A stretch of DNA of 64,000 nt from Streptomyces barringtoniae (GCF_020819595.1 NZ_JAJHNP010000007.1:124001-188000), one strand, 5' to 3'; shown: positions 45,154 through 54,727, counted from the first letter of the stretch. Numbers and translations: made by a program. Notes: generated by a model not told the origin, from the sequence alone.

Positions 45154-48100
45154 GTGAAACCCGCCATCGCCGACCCGAGACGGGCGGCGGCGATCGTCCT
45201 GTGCGTCCTCGCCGTCGTCCTCGGCCTCACCCACCCCGCCGCCTTCGCGGCCCCGCACCCTGCAACGCCCCGCCCGGCAACCGTTTACGACGTGCGCGAC
45301 TACGGCGCCAAGGGCGACGGCTCGACCAACGACACCCCCGCCATCGACAAGGCCATCACCGCGGCCAACGCGGCGGGCGGCGGCACCGTCCGCCTCCCGG
45401 CCGGCACCTACAAGTCCAAGAACACCATCCACATGAAGAGCCATGTGACGCTCCAGGTCGACAAGGGCGCCACCCTCCAGGGCTCCTCCGCAGGCACCTA
45501 CGACCCGCCCGAGTCCAACCCGAACGACAAGTACCAGGACTACGGGCACAGCCACTTCCACGACGCGATGATCTACGGCGACCGGCTGACCGACATCGGT
45601 TTCACCGGCGACGGGGTCATCGACGGCGCCGGCAACCTGATCACCGGCAACCCCAGGTCCGGGCAGGCCGACAAGATCCTCTCGCTGACCCGCTGCGACG
45701 GGCTCCGGCTCGGCGACGGTCTCACGCTGCGCCGCGGCGGCCACTTCGCCGCCCTGGTCAACGGATGCACGAACGTCGTCTCCGACCACCTGACCATCGA
45801 CACCGCGAGCGACCGCGACGGCTGGAACGTCATCTCCACGACCGACGTCACGATCACCAACGCGCACATCGCGGCCAACGACGACGCCCTGGTCTTCAAG
45901 AGCGACTACGCCCTCGGCGCCAAGCTCCCCAACGGCCATGTGCGCGTGAGCGATTCGGTGCTGTCGGCGCGCTGCTGCAACGCCCTGATGTTCGGGTCCG
46001 AGACCTGCGGCGACTTCTCCGACTACCAGTTCGAGAAGATCCGTATCGAGGGCGCCGACAAGTCCGGGCTCGGCATGGTCTCCATGGACGGCGCGAAGAT
46101 CTCCGACGTCCACTACCGCGACATCACCATGACCAACGTGCACTCGCCGATCATGGAGAAGATCGGCACGCGCAAACGGTGCGGAAACAGTCCTGGTGTC
46201 GGATCGATCAGCAACATCACCTACGACAGCATCACGGCCACCGGCAACAGCCCGTCCTTCAGCCCGACCCTGTGGGGCGAGGACGGCCACCGCATCAGCG
46301 ACGTCACCTTCAACCATGTCAACATTACCGTCCCCGGCGGCAACGGCACCATGTCCACCGGTGTGCCGAGCAACGACCCCAAGGACTACAACCCCAAGAG
46401 CATCGGGACCCGGCCGGCGTACGGCTGGTACCTGCACGATGCCGACGGCGTCACCTTCACCGACAGCTCCGTGAAGTTTGCGGCGGACGACGGCCGCCCC
46501 GCCTTCATCGCCAACGCGGCGAGCGGCATCCGGTTGACCCGGTTCACAGCGCAGAAGGGCGGCAACTCACCTCACGACCTCGGTTTCCAGTCCGTCACCG
46601 GCTACTGCGTCAGCGACAGCCACACCACCAACGGCGGCGCCCTGCGCGTGTCGGCGAGCGGATCCAGCCAGAACTGCGCGGCACCGGTGCGCCCCGGCGA
46701 CGTCCAGAACCCCCGCCAGGCCTTCCTCCGCGCCTCCGTCGGCGGCCTCTTCCTGCACTGGGGCCTGCGCACCGCCCCCGCGCACACCAGCTGCACCGCC
46801 TGGGAGAAGGACGTCACCAGCGGCGGCTGGACGCCGGACTACTGGGTGAACGAGGCGCGGAAACTGCACACGCAGTACATCGTGCTGGCGACCTTCCACA
46901 GCCGGCTCGGCTACGGCCGCCCGTGGCCGTCGAAGATCCCCGGTTCCTGCTCCACCGAGCGGGACTTCCTCGGTGAGCTGATCAACGCCGCGAAGGCCAA
47001 GGGCATGAAGGTCATCCTCTACATGACCGACGACCCCCAGTGGCACGACGAGGGCGGCCACGAGTGGCTCGACTCGGCCGCCTACTCCGCCTACAAGGGC
47101 AAGAACGTCGACCTCACCACCCGCGACGGCTTCGGGCAGTTCTCGTACGACAACTTCTTCGAGGTCATGGACCGCTACCCCGACCTCGGCGGCTTCTGGA
47201 TCGACAACGACAACGCGTACTGGGAGAGCCACAACCTCTACGCGCAGATCTATCAGAAGCGCCCGAACTACACGCTCAGCAACAACAACGAAGACACGCC
47301 GATCATGGACATGATCAGCAATGAGCAGAAGACGGGGATGACGCCCGCCTACGACTACCCGCAGGCGATCTACACCGCCCAACCCCGCCTGACCGAGGCC
47401 GACTTCAAGCTGCCGTCGACCGGCGCCTGGTGGTACGACGGCTCGAACCCCACCGTCGACAAGATGCTCACGCTCGGCCGGCTGATCACCAACGCCGGCT
47501 CCTCGGTGAAGGCGCTCATGGCGGAGACCGCCCAGGTCAACGGCAAGTTCCCGGCGAACCAGGCGGACTTCAACAACTTCGCCAACTCCTACCTCGACAA
47601 GATCTGGGAGGCCCTGCACGGCACCGAGGGCGGTGGCTACATGTACGGCGGCCTCAAGCCCGGCTTCTGGAACGACGGCGCCCACGGCGTCACCACCGTC
47701 GCCAAGGACGACCCGAACCGGCAGTACATCCACGTCCTGACCCCGCCGAGCACCGGCACCCTGCGCATCCGCGACAACGGATACCGCATCGCGGCGGTCA
47801 CCAACCTCCGTACCGGAGCGCCGGTTTCCTGGTCGCAGTCCGGCGGCGTGCTCACCCTCACCGGCCTCGGCGGCTGGGACCCGTACGACACCGTCTTCAA
47901 GGTGATCACCGCGGGGCGCCAGGGCATCGCGACCGGCGTCAAGGTCACCGCGAGCACGTCCGCGAGCGGCCACTCCGGCTCCGCCGCCGGCGACGGCGAC
48001 CACCTCACCTACTGGGACAACGACAAGACGCTCCCGGTCAGCCTCACCTTCGACCTCGGCACGGCGCAGAAGGCGCAGTACCTCGGGCTGAACCAGCGCG

Positions 48101-48399
48101 AGGACTCCGTCGCCTACGCCCGCTCCGCCACCGAACAGTCCGCGCGGATCAAGGCCTACAAGGTCTACCTCAGCGACGACGGCAAGAACTGGGGCAGCCC
48201 CGTGAAGACCGGACAGCTCCCGAGCGCCCGTGGCATCCAGGGCATCGACCTGCCCGGCACGACGGCCCGCTATGTCCGCCTCGAGGTCGACACCACCTGG
48301 GCCGCCTCCACCGACACCACCCGCTACCAGCGGCTGCGGATCGACGAGGCCTGGATCGGCACCTCCTACGCCACACCCGCCCCGAAGGGACGTCCATGA
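45154..48399 (+). CDS. secreted fusion: GH28-like beta-helix, GH29-like (alpha-L-fucosidase) domain and discoidin domain
   Basis: A 1081-residue three-part protein. Signal peptide in residues 1-33. Residues about 42-510 are a GH28/pectate-lyase-type beta helix (YDVRDYGAKGDGSTNDTPAI, then ANDDALVFKSDYALG). Residues about 520-900 are GH29-like: RASVGGLFLHWGLRTAP, YIVLATFHSRLGYG and the nucleophile strand LGGFWIDNDNAYW near residue 680. Residues about 925-1070 are an F5/8 type C (CBM32-like) domain: LPVSLTFDLGTAQKAQYLGL. Start is GTG eight bases after AGGAG. The stop overlaps the next ATG. I infer hydrolysis of a fucose-bearing pectic side chain. Confidence 0.82.
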   Translation: MKPAIADPRRAAAIVLCVLAVVLGLTHPAAFAAPHPATPRPATVYDVRDYGAKGDGSTNDTPAIDKAITAANAAGGGTVRLPAGTYKSKNTIHMKSHVTLQVDKGATLQGSSAGTYDPPESNPNDKYQDYGHSHFHDAMIYGDRLTDIGFTGDGVIDGAGNLITGNPRSGQADKILSLTRCDGLRLGDGLTLRRGGHFAALVNGCTNVVSDHLTIDTASDRDGWNVISTTDVTITNAHIAANDDALVFKSDYALGAKLPNGHVRVSDSVLSARCCNALMFGSETCGDFSDYQFEKIRIEGADKSGLGMVSMDGAKISDVHYRDITMTNVHSPIMEKIGTRKRCGNSPGVGSISNITYDSITATGNSPSFSPTLWGEDGHRISDVTFNHVNITVPGGNGTMSTGVPSNDPKDYNPKSIGTRPAYGWYLHDADGVTFTDSSVKFAADDGRPAFIANAASGIRLTRFTAQKGGNSPHDLGFQSVTGYCVSDSHTTNGGALRVSASGSSQNCAAPVRPGDVQNPRQAFLRASVGGLFLHWGLRTAPAHTSCTAWEKDVTSGGWTPDYWVNEARKLHTQYIVLATFHSRLGYGRPWPSKIPGSCSTERDFLGELINAAKAKGMKVILYMTDDPQWHDEGGHEWLDSAAYSAYKGKNVDLTTRDGFGQFSYDNFFEVMDRYPDLGGFWIDNDNAYWESHNLYAQIYQKRPNYTLSNNNEDTPIMDMISNEQKTGMTPAYDYPQAIYTAQPRLTEADFKLPSTGAWWYDGSNPTVDKMLTLGRLITNAGSSVKALMAETAQVNGKFPANQADFNNFANSYLDKIWEALHGTEGGGYMYGGLKPGFWNDGAHGVTTVAKDDPNRQYIHVLTPPSTGTLRIRDNGYRIAAVTNLRTGAPVSWSQSGGVLTLTGLGGWDPYDTVFKVITAGRQGIATGVKVTASTSASGHSGSAAGDGDHLTYWDNDKTLPVSLTFDLGTAQKAQYLGLNQREDSVAYARSATEQSARIKAYKVYLSDDGKNWGSPVKTGQLPSARGIQGIDLPGTTARYVRLEVDTTWAASTDTTRYQRLRIDEAWIGTSYATPAPKGRP

Positions 48400-50645
48400 C
48401 CCGGCTCAGAACCCTCACGACTGCGGCGGCCGGGCTGCTCGTCGCCGCCGCCGTGCCCCTCGCCGGCGCCGCCCACCCCGCGGCCGCCTCCGGCAACGGC
48501 CAGTCCCTGCGGCCCGCCATGGGCTGGAGCAGCTGGAGTTTTGTACGCCGGCAGCCCACCGAGGCGAAGATCGAGGCCCAGGCCGACGCGCTGGCGTCGA
48601 GCGGCCTGAAGGACCACGGTTTCGTCCAGGTCAACCTCGACGACTTCTGGCAGAAATGCGATGCAAACGGTTTCACGGTCGACTCCCACGGCCGCTGGGC
48701 CGTGGACACCGCCAAGTTCCCCGACGGCATCAAGGCCCTCGCCGATCACGTCCACGCCAAGGGCCTGAAGTTCGGCTTCTACGTCACCCCCGGCATCGCG
48801 AAGAACGCCGTCCTGAAGAACACCCCGATCGAGGGCACGCCGTACCACGCGAAGGACATCGCGGACACCTCGAAGACGGAGAAGAACTACAACTGCAAGA
48901 ACATGTACGCCATCGACTACTCCCGGCCCGGCGCCCAGGAGTTCGTCGACTCGTGGGCTGGCCAGTTCGCTTCATGGGGGGTCGACTACCTGAAGATCGA
49001 CGGCGTGGGCAGCCAGGACATCCCCGACGTCCAGGCCTGGGACAAGGCCCTGCGCGCGACCGGCCGGCCCATCACCTTCGCCCTGTCCAACAACCTCCCC
49101 CTCGACCACGCCACCACCTGGCGTGCGCTCGCCAACAGCTGGCGCACCCAGGGTGACGTCGAGTGCTACTGCGGTCCGGGCCCCAACGGAAGCGGTTACC
49201 CGCTCACGAACTGGTCCCATGTCTCCACCCGCTTCGACTCGGCCGCCGCCTGGCAGCCGTACGCCGGCCCCGGCGGCTGGAACGACCTGGACTCCCTGGA
49301 GATCGGCAACGGCGACCAGGCGGGACTCACCGCCGACCAGCGCCGCTCCCAGTTCACGCTGTGGTCGATGGCGGCGGCACCGCTGCTGCTGGGCACCGAC
49401 CTGACCCACCTCGACCCGGTCGACAAGGCGATGCTCACCAACGACCGGCTGATCGGCGTGGACCAGGACGGGGCCGCGGCGAAACGGATCGTGAACAGCG
49501 GGGTCAAGCAGGTCTGGAGCAAGCGGGAGAGCACCGGCGACTACGTGGTGGCCCTGTTCAACACCGGAACCTCCGGCAGCGCCACGGTCACCGTGAACTG
49601 GTCCCAGGTCGGGTTCACCGGCTCCGGTGACGTCACCGACCTGTGGTCCGGCTCCCACAAGGGCACGGTCACCGGCTCCTACAGCGCGACACTCCGCCCC
49701 GGCGAGACCCGGCTCGTCCGGGTCAGGCCCACCGCCGCCCCGAAGTCACTCGCGGCGTCCCCCGGCATGGCCGTCGCCCCCTACGAGTACCTGGGCTGGG
49801 GCGATCCGCCGGACCCGACCGAGGTGATGTCCGCGACCGGCGCCAAGTGGTTCACCCTCGCCTTCGTCCTGTCCGACGGCACCTGCAACCCCAAGTGGGA
49901 CGGCACCCGGCCGCTGACCGGCGGCGGCGACCAGTCGGCGGTCAACCGCATACGGTCCGCGGGCGGCGATGTGATCGTCTCCGTCGGCGGCTGGAGCGGT
50001 GCCAAACTGGGGGAGAAGTGCTCCAGCGCCTCCGCACTGGCCGGCGCCTACCAGAAGGTGATCAACGCGTACAGGCTGAAGGCGCTCGACATCGACATCG
50101 AGAACACCGAGTGGTCGAACGCCACCGTCCGCCAGCGTGTCGTGGACGCCCTGAAGACCGTGAAGGCGAACAACCCCGGCCTGAAGACGGTCATCACCTT
50201 CGGCACCGCCACCAGCGGCCCCGACGCCACCGGCGTCGACATGATCAAGCGCGCGGCAAGGTCCGGCCTGGCCAACGACGTCTGGTGCGTCATGCCGTTC
50301 GACTTCGGCGGCGGCACCACGAACATGGGCACCCTCACCACGCAGGCCATGGAGGGCCTCAAGGCCCGGGTCAAGGCGGCCTACGGCTACGACGACGCCA
50401 CCGCCTACGCCCACATCGGCCTGTCGTCCATGAACGGAAAGACCGACGACTCCGGTGAGCGCGTCCGCGTCGCCGACTTCCGGACCATGCTCGCCTACGC
50501 CCGGCAGCACCACATCGCGCGCCTCACCTACTGGTCCGCCAACCGCGACCGCCCCTGCGGCTCCGGCACCGACGGCGACTCCTGCAGCGGCGTGCCGCAG
50601 CAGCCGTACGACTACCTCAAGGTCTTCACCCAGTACACGGGCTGA
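48396..50645 (+). CDS. secreted fusion: GH27 (alpha-galactosidase type) with C-terminal GH18-like domain
   Basis: A 749-residue exported protein. Signal in residues 1-33. Residues about 38-330 are GH27: MGWSSWSF, VNLDDFWQKCDANGF, LKFGFYVTPG and the nucleophile strand VDYLKIDGVGSQD; the segment GGWNDLDSLEIGN matches too. A beta-sandwich follows to about 440. Residues about 460-749 resemble GH18 or chitinase-like barrels: VIVSVGGWSGAKL, LKALDIDIENTEW (acidic D-x-D-x-E) and MPFDFGGGT. GH27 covers alpha-galactosidases and beta-L-arabinopyranosidases. ATGA overlap with the upstream gene, 21 bases to the next. Confidence 0.82.
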   Translation: MTRLRTLTTAAAGLLVAAAVPLAGAAHPAAASGNGQSLRPAMGWSSWSFVRRQPTEAKIEAQADALASSGLKDHGFVQVNLDDFWQKCDANGFTVDSHGRWAVDTAKFPDGIKALADHVHAKGLKFGFYVTPGIAKNAVLKNTPIEGTPYHAKDIADTSKTEKNYNCKNMYAIDYSRPGAQEFVDSWAGQFASWGVDYLKIDGVGSQDIPDVQAWDKALRATGRPITFALSNNLPLDHATTWRALANSWRTQGDVECYCGPGPNGSGYPLTNWSHVSTRFDSAAAWQPYAGPGGWNDLDSLEIGNGDQAGLTADQRRSQFTLWSMAAAPLLLGTDLTHLDPVDKAMLTNDRLIGVDQDGAAAKRIVNSGVKQVWSKRESTGDYVVALFNTGTSGSATVTVNWSQVGFTGSGDVTDLWSGSHKGTVTGSYSATLRPGETRLVRVRPTAAPKSLAASPGMAVAPYEYLGWGDPPDPTEVMSATGAKWFTLAFVLSDGTCNPKWDGTRPLTGGGDQSAVNRIRSAGGDVIVSVGGWSGAKLGEKCSSASALAGAYQKVINAYRLKALDIDIENTEWSNATVRQRVVDALKTVKANNPGLKTVITFGTATSGPDATGVDMIKRAARSGLANDVWCVMPFDFGGGTTNMGTLTTQAMEGLKARVKAAYGYDDATAYAHIGLSSMNGKTDDSGERVRVADFRTMLAYARQHHIARLTYWSANRDRPCGSGTDGDSCSGVPQQPYDYLKVFTQYTG

Positions 50646-50666
50646 GGGGAAACAAGGGGAACACCC

Positions 50667-52697
50667 ATGCATCTCAAGAGAGTTCTGCCGTACGGCCTGG
50701 CCGCGGCCCTCGCGCTGCCCCTGGCCGGCCTCAGCCAGGGCACCGCCGTCGCGGCGACCGACTACCAGGCCGAGGACGCCCTGATCTCCCAGGGCACTGT
50801 CGCCAGCAACCACACCGGCTTCACGGGCACCGGTTTCGTCGACTACACCAACGTCAAGGGCTCCTACGTGGAGTTCACGGTCAGCGCGGCCTCCGCCGGT
50901 CCCGCGTCGGTCACCCTGCGGTACGCCAACGGCACCGCGGCCGACCGGCCGATGGACCTCTCCGTCAACGGCACTGTCGTCGCGCCCGCCGTCTCCTTCC
51001 CGGCCACGGCGGACTGGAACACCTGGGCCGCCAAGTCCGTCAACGTCACCCTGAAGGCGGGCAGCAACGAGATCCGGGCGACGGCCACCACGGCGAACGG
51101 CGGCCCCAACCTCGACCGCGTGAGCCTCGGCACGCCGACCGACACGCAGGCCCCGACCCGCCCCGGGCAGCCCTCCTGCTCGGACATCGGCGAGGACCGT
51201 CTGACCCTGTCCTGGGGCGCGTCGACCGACGACGTGGGTGTCGCGGCGTACGACCTCTACGAGCACGGCAACAAGATCGGCGAGGCGCCGGGGGACACGA
51301 CCTCGAAGTCGCTGACCGGACTCGCCCCGAACACCACCTACGACCTCACGGTCATCGCCCGTGACGCGGCCGGCAACACCTCGCCCGCCAGCCCGGTCGT
51401 CGACTGCACCACCAAGCCCAGCTCCGACACGACACCGCCGACCGCGCCCGGCACCCTGCACACGGCCGACGTCACGTCGAACACGGTCGACCTCACCTGG
51501 GGCGCCTCGACCGACGACCACGCGGTCACCGCCTACGACGTGCGCAGCGACACCACCGTCTACAAGACCGTCACCAGCGGGACGTCCACCACGCTCACCG
51601 GGCTCGCCTGCGACAGCCCGTACAGCCTGAACGTCGTCGCCCGGGACGCCGCCGGCAACGTCTCCGCGCCGAGCAACACGGTCTCCTTCACCACCAAGGC
51701 CTGCGCCACCGACGGCGGTGTCCCGTCCTCCATCGCCACCCTGTCCACCGGCTGGACCATCCCCTGGGGCACCTACTGGATGCCCGACGGCCAGTCCGCC
51801 CTGGTCACCGAGCGGGACGACTTCCGGGTGTGGAAGCTGACCAAGAGCGGCGCGAAGACACAGGTGGGCACGGTCCCCAACGCGGTCACCACCAACGGCG
51901 AGGGCGGTCTGCTCGGCGTCGCCGTCGACCCCAAGTGGGAGACCAACCACTACGTCTACTTCATGCACACCGCCGCCGAGGGCAACCGGGTCGTCCGCAT
52001 GACCTACGACGGCACGACACTCAGCGGCTACAAGGTGCTGCTGCAGGGCATCAAGAAGAACCGCTACCACAACGGCGGCCGCCTCGCCTTCGGCCCCGAC
52101 GGCTACCTGTACGTCTCCACCGGCGAGGCCCAGCAGCCCGACCTCGCGCAGGACAAGAACTCCCTCAACGGCAAGATCCTGCGCATGACCACCGACGGCA
52201 AGCCGGCCCCCGGCAACCCTTTCGGCAACTACGTCTACTCCTACGGCCACCGCAACCCGCAGGGCCTCGCCTTCGACCGCAACGGGCGGCTCTGGGAGGC
52301 GGAGTTCGGCAACAGCTCCAAGGACGAACTGAACCTCATCAAGCCCGGCTCCAACTACGGCTGGCCCACCTGCGAGGGCAGCTGCAACGTCGCCGGCATG
52401 ACCAACCCCAAGGCCACCTGGAACGTCTCCGAGGCCTCGCCGAGCGGCATCGCCATCGTCCGCAATGTGATCTACATGGCGTCCCTGCGCGGCGAACGCC
52501 TCTGGCGCATCCCCGTCAACGGCGACACCGAGAGCGTCGGCACACCGAGTGCGTACTACGTCGGCACCTACGGCCGGCTGCGCACCGTGACCAAGGTGCC
52601 GGGCGCCGACCAGCTGTGGCTGTCCACCACCAACTGCGACAACAACGGAGGTGCCGCCGACGGCTCGGACAAGATCTTCAAGGTGACGATCAGTTGA
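50667..52697 (+). CDS. secreted CBM35-FN3-FN3-PQQ-dependent sugar dehydrogenase (AA12/sGDH-like)
   Basis: A 676-residue exported protein. Signal peptide to about residue 30. Residues about 31-155: CBM35-like (YQAEDALISQGTVASNH). Two FN3 domains at about 165-250 and 260-345. Residues about 355-676: six-bladed propeller of soluble PQQ sugar dehydrogenases, with NGEGGLLGVAVDPKW, NRYHNGGRLAFGPDGYLYVS (catalytic His and Arg), YSYGHRNPQGLAFDRNGRLW and EAEFGNSSKDELNLIKPGSN. It needs PQQ, made by the operon 8 kb upstream on the same strand. AA12 relatives oxidise pyranoses such as L-fucose and 2-keto sugars; the substrate here is inferred. Confidence 0.86.
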   Translation: MHLKRVLPYGLAAALALPLAGLSQGTAVAATDYQAEDALISQGTVASNHTGFTGTGFVDYTNVKGSYVEFTVSAASAGPASVTLRYANGTAADRPMDLSVNGTVVAPAVSFPATADWNTWAAKSVNVTLKAGSNEIRATATTANGGPNLDRVSLGTPTDTQAPTRPGQPSCSDIGEDRLTLSWGASTDDVGVAAYDLYEHGNKIGEAPGDTTSKSLTGLAPNTTYDLTVIARDAAGNTSPASPVVDCTTKPSSDTTPPTAPGTLHTADVTSNTVDLTWGASTDDHAVTAYDVRSDTTVYKTVTSGTSTTLTGLACDSPYSLNVVARDAAGNVSAPSNTVSFTTKACATDGGVPSSIATLSTGWTIPWGTYWMPDGQSALVTERDDFRVWKLTKSGAKTQVGTVPNAVTTNGEGGLLGVAVDPKWETNHYVYFMHTAAEGNRVVRMTYDGTTLSGYKVLLQGIKKNRYHNGGRLAFGPDGYLYVSTGEAQQPDLAQDKNSLNGKILRMTTDGKPAPGNPFGNYVYSYGHRNPQGLAFDRNGRLWEAEFGNSSKDELNLIKPGSNYGWPTCEGSCNVAGMTNPKATWNVSEASPSGIAIVRNVIYMASLRGERLWRIPVNGDTESVGTPSAYYVGTYGRLRTVTKVPGADQLWLSTTNCDNNGGAADGSDKIFKVTIS

Positions 52698-52713
52698 CGC
52701 CCCATAGGGAAGA

Positions 52714-54540
52714 TCACGTCCGGTAGAGGGCCTCGACCTCGTTGCCGTACGCCTTCTCGATCGCCTTCCGCTTCAGCTTCAACGAGGGTGTGAGCAGGCC
52801 GTGTTCCTCGGTGAACGGCTGCGCGAGTATGCGGAAGGTACGGATCGACTCGGCCTGGGAGACGAGGGTGTTGGCGGCGACCACCGCCCGCCGCACCTCC
52901 GTCTCCAGGTCCGGGTCGCGCACCAGCTCGGCCGGGGTCATCCTCGGCTTTCCGCGCATCTGCAGCCAGTGCTCGACGGCCTCCTGGTCGAGGGTGACCA
53001 GGGCGGCGATGTAGGGGCGGTCGTTGCCGACGACGATGCACTGGTTGACCAGCGGATGCTCCCGGACCCGCTCCTCCAGCACACCGGGGGAGACGCTCTT
53101 GCCGCCGGAGGTCACCAGGATCTCCTTCTTGCGGCCGGTGATGGTCAGATAGCCGTCCTCGTCCAGCGAACCGAGGTCGCCGGTGGCCAGCCAGCCGTCG
53201 TGCAGGGTCTCGTCGCTGGCCTTCGGATTGTTGAGATAGCCCTGGAAAACGTTTCCCCCGTACAGCCAGATCTCCCCGTCGTCGCCGATGTGCACGGTCA
53301 CCCCGGGGATGGCCTGGCCGACGGTGCCGTAGCGGGTGCGCTCGGGCGGGTTGGCGGTCGCGGCGGCCGTCGACTCGGTCAGGCCGTAGCCCTCGTAGAT
53401 CTGCACGCCGGCGCCGGCGAAGAACAGGCCCAGCCGGCGGTCCATCGCCGAACCGCCGGACATGGCGTTGCGGATCCGGCCGCCCATCGCCGCGCGGACC
53501 TTGGAGTAGACGACCTTGTCGAAGAACTGGTGCTGCATGCGCAGCCCCGCCGACGGACCGGGCCCGGTGCCCCACGCCTTGGCCTCCACGGCCTCCGCGT
53601 ACTTCACCGCGATGTCGACCGCCTTCTCGAACGGCCCCGCCTTGCCCTCCTTCTCCGCCTTCCGGCGGGCGGCGTTGAACACCTTCTCGAAGATGTACGG
53701 CACCGCGAGGATGAACGTCGGCTTGAACGCCTGCAGGTCGGGGAGCAGGGCGGCGGCGTTCAGCTGCGGCTGGTGCCCGAAGCGGACCCGGCCGCGGATC
53801 GCGGCGACCTCCACCATCCGCCCGAAGACGTGCGCGAGCGGCAGGAACAGCAGGGTGGAGGCCTCGTCGTCCTTCTTGGTGTGGAACACCGGCTGCCACC
53901 GCTGGATCATCGTGTCCGCCTCGTACATGAAGTTCGCGTGCGAGAGGACACAGCCCTTGGGGCGGCCGGTGGTGCCCGAGGTGTAGATGATGGTGGCGAC
54001 CGAGTCCGGGGTGACCGCCTGCCGGTGCCGGTGCACCAGGTCGTCGTCCAGGTGCGCCCCGGCGTCGTACAGCTCCTGCACACAGCCGGAGTCCAGCTGC
54101 CACAGCTGGCGCAGCTGCGGGAGGCGGTCGATGACGGTGGCGATGGTCATCGCGTGGTCCTCGTGCTCCACGATCGCCGCGGACACCTCGGCGTCGTACA
54201 GCATCCAGAAGCACTGCTCGGCCGAGGACGTGGGGTAGACGGGCACCACCTGGGCGCCGATCGACCACAGGGCGAAGTCGAACAGGGTCCACTCGTAGCG
54301 GGTGCGGGACATGATGGCGACGCGGTCGCCGAAGCGGATGCCGCGCGCGAGGAGGCCCTTGGCGAGGGCCATGACCTCGTCGCGGAACTCGGCGGACGTC
54401 ACCTCCCGCCACTGCCCGGAGGCGTCCTTGCGTCCGAGAGCGACGTGTGCCGGGTCCGTCCGGGCATGCTCGAAGACCGCGTCGGCCAGACCGCCCACCG
54501 GCGTTGCCGACGTGAGCGGCGGGTTGGTGAACTCGCGCAA
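52714..54540 (-). CDS. long-chain fatty-acid/acyl-CoA synthetase (AMP-forming)
   Basis: A 608-residue AMP-dependent synthetase. The P-loop TIIYTSGTTGRPKGCVLSHA, YEGYGLTESTAA, the WLATGDLGSLDEDGYLTITG loop and GRKKEILVTSGGKSVSP (A8 hinge) are all present. The N-terminus REFTNPPLTSATPVGGLADA is standard for actinobacterial FadD-type enzymes. The start codon is TTG preceded by GGGGAGCGAGG; I see no better ATG. It activates fatty acids as acyl-CoA. A TetR-type inverted repeat lies 174 bases upstream of the start. Confidence 0.9.
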   Translation of the reverse strand: MREFTNPPLTSATPVGGLADAVFEHARTDPAHVALGRKDASGQWREVTSAEFRDEVMALAKGLLARGIRFGDRVAIMSRTRYEWTLFDFALWSIGAQVVPVYPTSSAEQCFWMLYDAEVSAAIVEHEDHAMTIATVIDRLPQLRQLWQLDSGCVQELYDAGAHLDDDLVHRHRQAVTPDSVATIIYTSGTTGRPKGCVLSHANFMYEADTMIQRWQPVFHTKKDDEASTLLFLPLAHVFGRMVEVAAIRGRVRFGHQPQLNAAALLPDLQAFKPTFILAVPYIFEKVFNAARRKAEKEGKAGPFEKAVDIAVKYAEAVEAKAWGTGPGPSAGLRMQHQFFDKVVYSKVRAAMGGRIRNAMSGGSAMDRRLGLFFAGAGVQIYEGYGLTESTAAATANPPERTRYGTVGQAIPGVTVHIGDDGEIWLYGGNVFQGYLNNPKASDETLHDGWLATGDLGSLDEDGYLTITGRKKEILVTSGGKSVSPGVLEERVREHPLVNQCIVVGNDRPYIAALVTLDQEAVEHWLQMRGKPRMTPAELVRDPDLETEVRRAVVAANTLVSQAESIRTFRILAQPFTEEHGLLTPSLKLKRKAIEKAYGNEVEALYRT

Positions 54541-54713
54541 ACCTCGCTCCCCGATCCTCGCTGCATGGTCACGCCCGTGATGCTCGGCACAGCGCGGTGA
54601 AAGCTACCCCACCCCGTCACCGGGCGGGAGGGGGGCGGAAACCGAGCAAACCTCACGTTTCCCCCGGGAGGTGACCGGAAAATGCCCGCACATGGGGAAG
54701 GGCCGGACACGAT

Positions 54714-54727
54714 ACTGACGGGTCAGT
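54714..54727. promoter_or_regulatory. TetR-type inverted repeat ACTGACGGGTCAGT
   Basis: ACTGAC and GTCAGT arms with a GG centre. It differs by one base from the perfect palindrome upstream of the aldo/keto reductase and pqqA. Probably an operator of a TetR repressor encoded elsewhere. Confidence 0.5.
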
